Below are positions 7,281 through 17,577 of a stretch of 64,000 nucleotides of DNA, in pieces. The stretch covers positions 1 through 64,000 of the forward strand of contig NZ_JAGJCF010000023.1 of assembly GCF_017815135.1 (NCBI RefSeq), read 5' to 3'. Source of the stretch: Jiella mangrovi. GTDB lineage: Bacteria; Pseudomonadota; Alphaproteobacteria; Rhizobiales; Rhizobiaceae. A model generated the notes under the pieces. That model was not told the origin of the DNA and searched no databases. It saw nothing but the letters and a program-made list of their open reading frames with translations. The position numbers and the translations under genes were made by a program. The first letter of the stretch is position 1, and every line of letters starts with the position of its first letter.

Positions 7281-9248
7281 ATGACGCCAAGATTCGTCGC
7301 GACTTTCGCGGCGACCGCGATCTCGGTCGCAATGGCCACCGGATCTGCAGGCGCCCAGACGGCTGAAAGCCCTGCGCCCGTCGTTGTCGCGGAGAATGCG
7401 GGCGGGTTGGCCGACCTGGTTCTTCCCTACACGCCATATCTGTTCGACTTCGCCGTCACATCCCTTCGCAGCATCGCCGAGATCACCTATTCGGACCGCC
7501 GCTACGATCCGATCACGCGCTCGCTAGTCGTGACGGGCCTTGCCGTCGATCGCGGCGACGTGCATTTCCGGATCGGCCAGATGCGCATCGCATCCGATCA
7601 GATGATCCTGGACGGCATGGCGATCGACACCCGGCAGCTACCGCTCGATCCAACCGTGCGGCAGGTGCTCGACAAGCTCGGCCGGGAGACGGTCACCGGC
7701 CATCTGACCGTCGATCTCGCCCTCGATGCACCGCGGGCCGACTATGTGCTGCAGGCGACGGCGCGGTTCGACGGGATCGGCGCCTTCGATCTCGATGCCG
7801 ATCTGCGCGGCTTTCACATTCTCGCGCCGCTCTCCGAACTCGAGACCACGGACAGGCCGGCGAGTAACCAGCCGGAAATTCGCGGGACCCTCGCCTCGGC
7901 CGATATCGCCTTTTCGGACATGGGGCTGACGGAGGCGCTCTACGATGTCCTGGGACGCGAGCAGGGGCTGAATGCCCAGGCGGCGAAAAGCGCTGCCATG
8001 ATGATTTCCGGTGCGGCGCTCGCCGGCATGTTCGACAATTTGCCCGGAGGCCCGACGCCGGAACTGCAGCGGAAGGCGCGCGACTGGTCGGCCGCGCTGC
8101 AGGCGTTTCTCAAGGCGCCGGGCCGGCTGTCGGTCGCGTTGCGGCCGCAGCAGCCATTCGAGCTTTCACGGCTCACCGATGGCGCCATCGATGCCAAAGA
8201 CATCGCCGATCTCGATCCGACCGTCGTCAACGGCTCCGTGGTCAAGCAGGCGCTGCTTTCGCCGACGCAGCTTTCGCTCCCCGCCGACGCGCCGCTTGCG
8301 AGGAAGCTCGCTCTGGCCGATACGCTGCTTAATGGCCGCGGCATACCGCAGGACATCGGCCGGGCTCTCGATCTGATGATGCCGGCGGCCATGGACGGCA
8401 ACCGGGCGGCCGTGGCGCTGCTGGCCCATGCGATCGCCATCGACCCCTATGTCAGCATTGCCCAGGAAAAGCTCGTCCCGACCTATGTCTCGCTCGATCT
8501 GGCACTGGCGGACGGGTTGCCGTTCTCTGCCGAGAGCCTGGCAGCCATCGGTCGTCGGCTCAGCCCGTCGGAAATCGTCGGGGCCGAGGACGAGGCCGTC
8601 GCGACCTGGCGGCAGACACCCGTCGGACAGCGCCAGCGCGCCGCCGAGATCGAGGCGTTTCGCACCCGCGACTGGAATACGATCCGGCGCCTTGCCTACG
8701 CCTATTACGAGGGCTCCGAAATGCCCCGCAACATCATGCGCGCCTATGGCTGGTCGGCGATCGCGGCCGCCGGCGGCGATCGGGCCGCCGCCAAGCTGCG
8801 CGACGAGCTGACCCGGGCTGCCGGCAGCGGCAAGCTGGTTCTGCCGCTCGACCGGGCACGCAAGGCAACCGACGATCTCTGGGCGCTGATCCTCGGCGAC
8901 GATATGTCCGCGCCGACGACTGCCGGTGAGGGCGCCAGCGAAGGCGCCGGCAACACTCCCGCCACCGGCGAAAGCCGTTCGCCTGACGCGGCGGACGAGG
9001 GTGCGAGTGCGCCAGCGCCAGCTGGCGCGCCCAGCGATGCGGGGCCTGCCTCCGAGGGATCTTTCCAGGACGGCGACCCCGCAACTGGCGAGCCCGCAAC
9101 TGGCGGCAGGAGCGGCGCAATCCCCGCGCCGCGGTCGCCGCAGACAAAGGAGACCCGTTCGCAGGAAGATGCGGTCGAGCCGGTGGAGGGCGGTGAGGGC
9201 GCCCATGGAAAGGCCTTTGCCTATTCTCTCCCCTTGCCGGCAAACTGA
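7281..9248 (+). CDS. Secreted Sel1-repeat-like hypothetical protein
   Basis: The product is about 655 residues with an N-terminal signal peptide (hydrophobic to about residue 25, likely cleavage after GSAGA). The middle resembles a periplasmic beta-rich domain. Residues about 340-390 (LLNGRGIPQDIGRALDLMMPAAMDG) and 465-500 (AYYEGSEMPRNIMRAYGWSAIAA) are Sel1/TPR-like alpha-helical repeats. The last 100 residues are Ala/Gly/Pro/Glu-rich and low in complexity, possibly a flexible or cell-wall-spanning tail. The start is ATG 7281, preceded by GGAGG at 6 bases; ATG 7275 has poorer spacing. The function is unknown; a scaffold or envelope-binding role is only inferred from the repeats. Confidence 0.75.
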   Translation: MTPRFVATFAATAISVAMATGSAGAQTAESPAPVVVAENAGGLADLVLPYTPYLFDFAVTSLRSIAEITYSDRRYDPITRSLVVTGLAVDRGDVHFRIGQMRIASDQMILDGMAIDTRQLPLDPTVRQVLDKLGRETVTGHLTVDLALDAPRADYVLQATARFDGIGAFDLDADLRGFHILAPLSELETTDRPASNQPEIRGTLASADIAFSDMGLTEALYDVLGREQGLNAQAAKSAAMMISGAALAGMFDNLPGGPTPELQRKARDWSAALQAFLKAPGRLSVALRPQQPFELSRLTDGAIDAKDIADLDPTVVNGSVVKQALLSPTQLSLPADAPLARKLALADTLLNGRGIPQDIGRALDLMMPAAMDGNRAAVALLAHAIAIDPYVSIAQEKLVPTYVSLDLALADGLPFSAESLAAIGRRLSPSEIVGAEDEAVATWRQTPVGQRQRAAEIEAFRTRDWNTIRRLAYAYYEGSEMPRNIMRAYGWSAIAAAGGDRAAAKLRDELTRAAGSGKLVLPLDRARKATDDLWALILGDDMSAPTTAGEGASEGAGNTPATGESRSPDAADEGASAPAPAGAPSDAGPASEGSFQDGDPATGEPATGGRSGAIPAPRSPQTKETRSQEDAVEPVEGGEGAHGKAFAYSLPLPAN

Positions 9249-9399
9249 TCGGCGAGTCATCAAAGACAATCGCCCCCCAAAGGGAAGTTTTCGTGCTGCC
9301 GCGCTCGATTTGGGATGGCGGGAGGAGGCGTTCACCGGTGGGCGGGCTGATGACGGAACGTCGAACCGGGCTGTATTGTAACAGAGACGCTTCACGTTC

Positions 9400-9428
9400 T
9401 TGACGCTTTTGGGGCTGGCGTCTATACG
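9400..9428 (+). promoter_or_regulatory. Sigma-70-type promoter for rplU-rpmA
   Basis: TTGACG (9400-9405) and TATACG (9423-9428) are separated by exactly 17 bases, about 120 bp before the rplU start. This is the best -35/-10 pair in the gap and implies a leader of roughly 110 nt. The rest of 9249-9547 shows no gene. Confidence 0.65.
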
Positions 9429-9547
9429 ATCGGCATTCCGTGGGGCAGGTGTTTTCTTACCCCATTCGCCTATTCCGCAACCGACTGAACAAGAAGACGG
9501 CCCGTCTCCCTCGCGGAACGAGAGCTGGTCTGACGAACGGAGAAAAA

Positions 9548-10180
9548 ATGTTCGCAGTCATCAAGACCGGCGGCAAGCAGTACCGCGTTGCCGCAGAAGA
9601 CAAATTCACCGTCGAGCGCATCCCCGGCGAGGCCGGTGATCTCGTCACGCTCAACGAGGTGCTGATGGTCGGCTCCTCGATCGGCGCGCCCTTCGTCGAA
9701 GGCGCCAGCGTCTCCGTCGAGATCGTCGAGCAGACCCGTGGCAAGAAGGTCATCTCCTTCAAGAAGCGCCGCCGGCAGAACTCCAAGCGCACCCGTGGCC
9801 ATCGCCAGGACCTGACGATGATCCGCGTTGCCGAGATCCTCACCGACGGCAAGAAGCCCTCCGGCAAGCCGGCAAAGGCCGCTGCGAAGGCCGAGAAGGC
9901 GGAGACCAAGCCGGCCGAGGCCGATGCGTCGGCTGACGTGACCGAGGTCGTCGTGACGCCGATGTTCACGGCGCCTGAAGGCGCCAAGGACAAGCTGACG
10001 ACGATCAAGGGTGTCGGCCCGGTCGCGGAGAAGCAGCTGAACGAGCAGGGCATCATGACCTACGCTCAGATCGCGGCCTTCACCGACGCCGATATCGAGC
10101 GTATCGACGCCGAGATGCCTTTCAGCGCGGCGCAGATCACCGACTGGCGTGAGCAGGCCAAGGCGCTCGCCGCCAAGTAA
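9548..10180 (+). CDS. rplU: Large ribosomal subunit protein bL21 with C-terminal helix-hairpin-helix extension
   Basis: The product is 210 residues, about twice the usual length for bL21. Residues 1-100 are a normal L21 ([14 protein letters not shown] start, [15 protein letters not shown] rRNA-binding patch). A Lys/Ala/Glu-rich linker covers about 103-145. Residues about 148-210 form a helix-hairpin-helix-like domain ([11 protein letters not shown] at 154-164) resembling COG3743-type domains. Rhizobial L21 proteins often carry such a tail. The start is ATG 9548, immediately after GGAGAAAAA. The gene is co-transcribed with rpmA, 77 bp downstream. The function of the tail is not established; DNA or RNA binding is inferred. 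Confidence 0.95.
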   Translation: MFAVIKTGGKQYRVAAEDKFTVERIPGEAGDLVTLNEVLMVGSSIGAPFVEGASVSVEIVEQTRGKKVISFKKRRRQNSKRTRGHRQDLTMIRVAEILTDGKKPSGKPAKAAAKAEKAETKPAEADASADVTEVVVTPMFTAPEGAKDKLTTIKGVGPVAEKQLNEQGIMTYAQIAAFTDADIERIDAEMPFSAAQITDWREQAKALAAK

Positions 10181-10257
10181 GGCGCGGGCAGTCACCAACG
10201 GTATTGACGGGACCTCTTCGGATGGTCCGCTGCCCACAAGGGCAAGGAGATTGAACG

Positions 10258-10527
10258 ATGGCACATAAGAAAGCTGGCGGTTCCTCGCGCAACGGTCGCG
10301 ATTCGGAGTCCAAACGCCTCGGCGTGAAGAAATTCGGCGGCGAAGCCGTTATCGCGGGCAACATTCTCGTGCGCCAGCGCGGCACGCGCTGGCATCCGGG
10401 CGCCAATGTGGGCCTCGGCCGCGATCACACCCTTTTCGCCAAGGCCGAGGGAACGGTCGAGTTCCAGAAGAAGGCCAATGGCCGCACCTTCATTGCAGTA
10501 ATGCCGAAAGCAGAAGCCGCCGAATGA
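10258..10527 (+). CDS. rpmA: Large ribosomal subunit protein bL27
   Basis: An 89-residue bL27 with the typical N-terminus [16 protein letters not shown], which reaches toward the peptidyl-transferase centre, and the [14 protein letters not shown] core. AAGGAGA lies about 6 bases before the ATG. It follows rplU in the usual order and is full length. Confidence 0.97.
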   Translation: MAHKKAGGSSRNGRDSESKRLGVKKFGGEAVIAGNILVRQRGTRWHPGANVGLGRDHTLFAKAEGTVEFQKKANGRTFIAVMPKAEAAE

Positions 10528-10538
10528 CCGGAGCTTCC

Positions 10539-10568
10539 AAGCGCCGGCGTTCCAACGACCCGGCGCTT
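10539..10568. repeat. 9-bp inverted repeat downstream of rpmA
   Basis: AAGCGCCGG (10539-10547) and CCGGCGCTT (10560-10568) pair perfectly around a 12-base loop, just after the rpmA stop. There is no T-run, so it could be an RNA-stabilising hairpin rather than a terminator; a proper terminator follows. Confidence 0.45.
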
Positions 10569-10603
10569 GAGAGGCCCGAAGGCATCGCCTGACGGATCGA
10601 GCG

Positions 10604-10634
10604 AAAGGGGAGATGGATCGCCGTCTCCCCTTTT
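10604..10634 (+). terminator. Rho-independent terminator of rplU-rpmA
   Basis: AAAGGGGAGA (10604-10613) pairs with TCTCCCCTTTT (10624-10634) around a 10-base loop, the classic GC stem with flanking A and T tracts. It lies about 24 bp before the next gene and separates the ribosomal operon from it. Confidence 0.75.
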
Positions 10635-10657
10635 CGCTTGAACGGAAGGACGACGCG

Positions 10658-11244
10658 ATGACCGAAGAGATGACGGAAAGGCCTGGGCAGAGGGCGCTTT
10701 CGCCCAGGGCCTTCGTCACCCCGAGGCTGCGGCTGAGACCGCCGGTGCTGGACGATGCCGAGGCCATCGCCGCGCTGCTCGACGACTACGACGTCGTCAA
10801 GATGCTCTCCCGGGCGCCGTGGCCCTACACGATCGAGGATGCCGAGGATTTCATCCACGATCGCGGGGGCGAAGCGGTGTTTGCGATCTGCCTGAAGACG
10901 AGCGGCGACATCGTCGGCATCTGCGGCATTCATGGTAATGGAATGCATCGTGCCGGAAGCGGCGAACTCGGCTACTGGATCGGACGTCCGTTCTGGGGCA
11001 ATGGCTACGCGACCGAAGCGGCCCATGCGGCGATCGATTACGGCTTCACTGCCCTTTGCCTCGACGAGATCACCGCTCACTGCCGGGTCATCAACGAAGC
11101 GTCTCGTAGGGTCATCTGGAAGTGCGGCTTTCGCTTCACGGGCTCTGGCATGATCGACACCGATGCGGCGGGCCGGGTCGCTTCCGAGAATTTCAGCCTC
11201 GATCGCAGCTGCTGGCAGTCGCTGAAATCCTGGGGAGCGTCGCG

Positions 11245-11248
<4 letters not shown>
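10658..11248 (+). CDS. GNAT family N-acetyltransferase (RimJ/RimL-like)
   Basis: The product is 196 residues. TPRLRLRPPVLDDAEAIAALL opens the GNAT fold, and GELGYWIGRPFWGNGYATEA is the acetyl-CoA pyrophosphate loop region of the RimL-like branch, which acetylates N-termini or small amines. The start is the ATG 10658 with GGAAGGA upstream, not the frame-opening ATG at 10613, which lies inside the terminator hairpin. The next gene overlaps by ATGA. GNAT enzymes often occupy this spot between rpmA and obgE in rhizobia. The substrate is unknown. Confidence 0.8.
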
Positions 11249-13069
<1,821 letters not shown>

Positions 13070-13070
<1 letters not shown>

Positions 13071-14275
13071 TGGTCAATCTGCTCGAAGGCCATCGCCGGA
13101 TCGTCGTCAAGATCGGCTCGTCGCTGCTGGTCGATCGCGATCGCGGCATGAAGCGGACCTGGCTCGAATCCCTTGGCGAGGACATTGCAAGGCTCACGGG
13201 CCAGGGTCAGCAGATCCTGGTGGTTTCCTCCGGCGCCATCGCCATGGGGCGCAAGCTCCTGAAGATGCCGCGCGGGCCGCTGAGACTCGAAGAAAACCAG
13301 GCCGCCGCGGCCGTCGGCCAGATTGCCCTGTCGCGGACCTATTCCGAGATCCTGGGCCGGCACGGGCTCGAGACCGGCCAGATCCTCCTCACCATCGGGG
13401 ACACAGAGGAGCGCCGCCGCTATCTCAATGCCCGCGCCACGCTGGCGACGCTTCTCGACATGGGCGCCGTGCCGGTGATCAACGAGAACGACACGGTGGC
13501 GACGAGCGAAATCCGCTATGGCGACAACGACCGGCTGGCGGCACGGGTCGCCACCATGATTGACGCCGACCTCCTCGTCCTTCTCTCCGACATCGACGGG
13601 CTCTACACCGCGCCCCCTGCCGAAGATCCGACGGCGACGCATATTCCGGTGGTCGAGAGCATCACGCCCGAGATCGAGGCGATGGCGGGTGCGGCCGGAT
13701 CGGAGCTTTCGCGCGGAGGCATGAAGACCAAGGTCGATGCCGGCAAGATCGCGACGGGTTCGGGAACGGCGATGATCATCACCGCCGGACAGCGGCTTTA
13801 TCCGCTCTCGGCCATCGAACGCGGCGAGCGGGCGACGCTGTTCCTGCCGTCCGGCACGCCGCGCAGCGCCAGAAAGCGCTGGATCGCCGGCCATCTGCAG
13901 ATGCACGGGACGCTCGTCGTCGACGAGGGCGCGGTTGCCGCGCTGATCTCCGGCAAGAGCCTGCTGTCGGCCGGCGTCGTATCGGTACATGGCATGTTCT
14001 CGCGCGGCGATTCCGTGCTGATCACCCGGCAGGACGGCTCGCCGGTCGCGCGCGGGATCGTCGCCTATGATGCCGGCGACGCCAGGAAGATCCTGGGCCT
14101 TCGCAGCTCCGCCGTCAGCGCGGCGCTTGGCTACGAGGCGCGGGCGGCGATGATCCATCGCGACGATCTGGTGCTCGACCATGTCGTCGAGACCGCCGGC
14201 GCGGAGACCGCCGGCCATCTGCCCGGCGATGGCGTAAGCGACAGACGTGACCCCGACATGGTCTCGGCGAAATGA
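13070..14275 (+). CDS. proB: Glutamate 5-kinase
   Basis: A 401-residue enzyme for the first step of proline synthesis, ATP-dependent phosphorylation of glutamate. The amino-acid kinase domain ([10 protein letters not shown] at the start, [32 protein letters not shown]) covers about 1-265 and a C-terminal PUA domain about 285-380. The start is ATG 13070, overlapping the obgE stop by one base; the GTG three bases earlier is possible. It works with proA, 12 bp downstream. Confidence 0.96.
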
Positions 14276-14287
14276 GGGAGACGGAAC

Positions 14288-15574
14288 GTGCTCGACAGGA
14301 TTGATACGGCGCAAGACGAGATCGCAAGGCTGATGCAGGACCTTGGCGAGCGGGCGCGCGCTGCCTCCCGCCAGCTCGCAATCACGCCGGCGGCCGCCAA
14401 GAACGCGGCACTCATCGCCATGGCCGATGCGCTGAACGCTGCAATTCCCGCGATCCTTGAAGCCAATGGCGCAGATGTCTCGCGGGCGCAGGAGAACGGG
14501 ACGAGCGCAGCTCTCATCGACCGGCTGACCCTCAATCCGGCACGCATCGTCGCCATGTCCGAAGGGCTTCGCACGATCGCCGAACTCGCCGATCCCGTCG
14601 GCGAGACGATCGCCGCCTGGGAGCGACCGAACGGCCTGCAGATCGAGCGGGTGCGGACGCCGCTCGGCGTCGTCGGGGTCATCTATGAGAGCCGTCCGAA
14701 CGTCACGGCCGATGCGGGCGCCCTCTGCCTCAAGGCGGGGAACGCGGTGATCCTGCGCGGTGGGTCCGATTCTGCGCATTCCTCGCGGGCGATCCATGCC
14801 GCTCTCGTGGCGGGGCTGAAGGCGGCGGGGCTTCCCGAGGATGGGATCCAGATCGTGCCGACGACGGACCGGGCGGCGGTCGGCGAGATGCTGAAAGGCC
14901 TTTCCGGCAATCTCGACGTCATCGTGCCGCGCGGCGGGCGCTCGCTTGTGGCGCGCGTTCAGGACGAGGCGCGCGTCCCGGTTTTCGCCCATCTCGAGGG
15001 GCTTTGCCACGTCTATGTCGATCGTTCGGCCGATCTCGCAATGGCGGTCGAGCTCGTCGTCAATTCCAAGATGCGGCGCACCGGCATCTGCGGCGCAGCC
15101 GAGACGCTTCTGGTCGATCGCCGCGCCGCCTCGACCCATCTCGTCCCGATCCTCGAGGCGCTGGCGGCCAGGGGATGCGAGATTCGGGCGACTAAGGAGG
15201 TCCGCGCGCTCTATCCTTCGGCTGAAGCGGCCGATGATGCGGACTTTTCCACCGAATATCTCGACGCGATCATTTCCGTCGCACTCGTCGATGGTGTCGA
15301 CGATGCGATCCATCACATCGAGACCTATTCCTCCCACCACACCGAGGCCATCATCGCCGAGGATGCGGCGGCCGTCGAAACCTTCATGAACGGCATCGAT
15401 TCGGCGATCCTCCTGCACAACGCCTCGACCCAGTTTGCCGATGGCGGCGAATTCGGCATGGGCGCGGAGATCGGCATCGCCACGGGCAAGATGCATGCGC
15501 GCGGGCCGGTGGGCGTCGAGCAGCTGACGAGCTTCAACTACCGCGTCCGCGGCAGCGGACAGACGCGGCCTTGA
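14288..15574 (+). CDS. proA: Glutamate-5-semialdehyde dehydrogenase (gamma-glutamyl phosphate reductase)
   Basis: A 428-residue NADPH-dependent enzyme that reduces gamma-glutamyl phosphate in proline synthesis. It shows [29 protein letters not shown] and the catalytic Cys268 in [11 protein letters not shown]. It starts with GTG at 14288, preceded by GAGGGAG. It is an operon partner of proB; the stop overlaps the TTG start proposed for nadD. Confidence 0.96.
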   Translation: MLDRIDTAQDEIARLMQDLGERARAASRQLAITPAAAKNAALIAMADALNAAIPAILEANGADVSRAQENGTSAALIDRLTLNPARIVAMSEGLRTIAELADPVGETIAAWERPNGLQIERVRTPLGVVGVIYESRPNVTADAGALCLKAGNAVILRGGSDSAHSSRAIHAALVAGLKAAGLPEDGIQIVPTTDRAAVGEMLKGLSGNLDVIVPRGGRSLVARVQDEARVPVFAHLEGLCHVYVDRSADLAMAVELVVNSKMRRTGICGAAETLLVDRRAASTHLVPILEALAARGCEIRATKEVRALYPSAEAADDADFSTEYLDAIISVALVDGVDDAIHHIETYSSHHTEAIIAEDAAAVETFMNGIDSAILLHNASTQFADGGEFGMGAEIGIATGKMHARGPVGVEQLTSFNYRVRGSGQTRP

Positions 15575-16248
15575 CGAGCCTTGGGAAAACCGATGCGGGC
15601 GATGCCTGCCTGAGCTCTCGTTGGGACGGAGCGAGACAGGCAGCTCTCCTGTCGATCCCGCCCGGCAACCGGCAGATGACCGTCGGTCTCTTCGGCGGCT
15701 CGTTCAATCCGCCGCATGACGGGCACCGGCTGGTCGCCGAGACCGCATTGCGCCGCCTCGGCCTCACCCGGATCTGGTGGATCGTCACGCCCGGCAATCC
15801 GCTGAAGGACCATGGTGCGCTTCGGCCGCTGGACGAACGGATCGCCATGGTCCGCCAGATGGCGTCGCCGGCGCGCTCGGACGTCACCGCCTTCGAGGCG
15901 CGCTACAACGTCCGCTACACCGCCGACACGCTGGCCCTCGTCAAGCTGCGGCGGCCGGATCTGAAGATCGTCTGGGTGATGGGGGCCGACAGCATGGCCA
16001 CGTTCCATCGCTGGCAGGAATGGCGCTGGATCGCCGACAACGTGCCGATCGCGATCGTCGATCGGCCGCATAGCACCTTCCCGGCACTCGCCTCGCCCTT
16101 TGCCCGCCGCTATGCCTTCGCGCGGGTCGCACAGGAAGACGCAAGGGTCCTGCCTTACCGTCAGGCGCCGGCCTGGACGTTCCTGTTCGGACCGCGCAAC
16201 GGCACATCTTCGACGGGTCTTCGAGAGGCGGTTCACGTTCCGTCTTGA
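15571..16248 (+). CDS. nadD: Nicotinate-nucleotide adenylyltransferase
   Basis: NadD converts nicotinate mononucleotide and ATP to deamido-NAD. The motifs [14 protein letters not shown] near residue 38, [17 protein letters not shown] and the terminal SST (GTSSTGLRE) are all seen. The only near-cognate start before ATG 15676 is TTG 15571, which overlaps the proA stop in a TTGA arrangement and gives 225 residues. Rhizobial NadD proteins have an N-terminal extension before VGLFGG, so the TTG is plausible; ATG 15676 would give 190 residues and leave almost no leader. Confidence 0.93.
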   Translation: MTSLGKTDAGDACLSSRWDGARQAALLSIPPGNRQMTVGLFGGSFNPPHDGHRLVAETALRRLGLTRIWWIVTPGNPLKDHGALRPLDERIAMVRQMASPARSDVTAFEARYNVRYTADTLALVKLRRPDLKIVWVMGADSMATFHRWQEWRWIADNVPIAIVDRPHSTFPALASPFARRYAFARVAQEDARVLPYRQAPAWTFLFGPRNGTSSTGLREAVHVPS

Positions 16249-16331
16249 AACGGACATGGTAGACCGCCTACATTTAAGCCACCGGTATCATTGCGAGCCG
16301 GGCAGTCGACCCAAGGAAAGGGAAAACGACA

Positions 16332-16748
16332 CTGAGACAAGCGGCACAAGCGAAGGGAGTCTTCGAGACTTCACCTTCTGAAGCGCCCGCGACCGACGTT
16401 TCGGCCGGCGGGACCGCCATCGACCTCGTCATGCAGAGTCTGGACGACTCCAAGGGCGAGGAAATCGTCTCCATCGATCTCAGGGGCAAGTCGGCGCTCG
16501 CCGACTACATGGTCGTCGTCTCCGGACGCTCGAATCGCCATGTCACTGCCATTGCCGACCATCTTCTGCGACTGCTCAAGGAGCAGGGTCTCGGCAACGC
16601 CAAGGTCGAGGGTCTCCAGAACGGCGACTGGGTGCTGATCGATTCGGGCGATATCATCGTCCATATCTTCCGCCCGGAAATCCGCAGCTTCTACAATATC
16701 GAGAAGATGTGGACCGTCGGCGACGCCGGAGACGCGACGGTCCATTGA
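16332..16748 (+). CDS. rsfS: Ribosome silencing factor RsfS
   Basis: RsfS binds uL14 and blocks subunit joining during starvation. KSALADYMVVVSGRSNRHVTAIADHL and GDIIVHIF are diagnostic. The first in-frame ATG (16431) falls inside the conserved first helix: AIDLVMQSLDDSKGEEI aligns with ALQDFVIDKIDDLKGQDI of E. coli, so about 15 residues would be missing. In-frame codons upstream contain no ATG, GTG or TTG back to a stop at 16275. A CTG at 16332, eight bases after GGGA in an AAGGAAAGGGAAAAC purine tract, is the best start and gives 138 residues. Start uncertain, gene certain. Confidence 0.9.
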   Translation: MRQAAQAKGVFETSPSEAPATDVSAGGTAIDLVMQSLDDSKGEEIVSIDLRGKSALADYMVVVSGRSNRHVTAIADHLLRLLKEQGLGNAKVEGLQNGDWVLIDSGDIIVHIFRPEIRSFYNIEKMWTVGDAGDATVH

Positions 16749-16800
16749 TCGACGCGGCAGCTGGGCGTTCAAGGACCGGCCCCTCCCTCGGAGGCGCCGG

Positions 16801-17283
16801 ATGAAGCTGACGATTGCCGTCGTCGGGCGGATGAAGAAAGGCCCGGATCAGGCTCTGGTCGAGCGCTATCTCGACCGGCTGTCGAAGTCTGGCGGTCAGG
16901 TGGCCTTCGATCTCCGCGGCGTGCGGGAGACGGTCGAGTCGCGTCTGCAGACCGTGGCCGCACGGCGCAAGGACGAAGCCGCCAGGCTGGCGGGGAGTGT
17001 CGGCGCCGATTGTGTTCGCATCGTCTTCGACGAGCGGGGCGAAAATCTTTCTTCCGAACAGTTCGCTGCCTTTCTCGGACGGCTGCGCGACGAAGGTCGG
17101 GCCGAGGCCGGATTCTTTCTCGGTGGGCCGGACGGCCATGACCCGGACTTTCTTGCAAGCGCGGAGAAGGCCGTGTCGTTCGGCCGGATGACCTTTCCCC
17201 ACCAGATCGCCCGGCTGATGCTGGCCGAGCAGCTCTACCGCGCGGTGACGATCCTCTCCGGACATCCGTATCACCGGGCCTGA
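16801..17283 (+). CDS. rlmH: 23S rRNA (pseudouridine1915-N3)-methyltransferase
   Basis: A 160-residue SPOUT methyltransferase that modifies pseudouridine 1915 in helix 69 of 23S rRNA. It shows the trefoil-knot motifs GGPDGHDPDFL and SFGRMTFPHQIARLMLAEQLYRA and the usual ending GHPYHRA. RBS GGAGGCGCC precedes the ATG. Placement after rsfS is standard. Confidence 0.96.
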   Translation: MKLTIAVVGRMKKGPDQALVERYLDRLSKSGGQVAFDLRGVRETVESRLQTVAARRKDEAARLAGSVGADCVRIVFDERGENLSSEQFAAFLGRLRDEGRAEAGFFLGGPDGHDPDFLASAEKAVSFGRMTFPHQIARLMLAEQLYRAVTILSGHPYHRA

Positions 17284-17577
17284 GGGCGTTTCTCACCCAT
17301 CGCGTCCAGCCTGTGTGCCCGAGCGGCATGGGGGCGACGCTCGCGCCGGCTTTCAGCATTGCCATGACGACACGATCTTGCGGCATTTTCGCTGTGTCGC
17401 GATGCGATCACAGAGTTGGTCGTGCAAATCGTGCTATCGAAGGGTGTTCGATCGAACGGGCTTTCGGTCGAGGCACCAGCGATTGGCGGCAAAGGGGCGC
17501 CTCGTGGCGGACCATGGTTGATCGATTGTTAACGGCCCGACTCTATCGTCGAAGGATCGAGGACAGGACGAAGCGGC

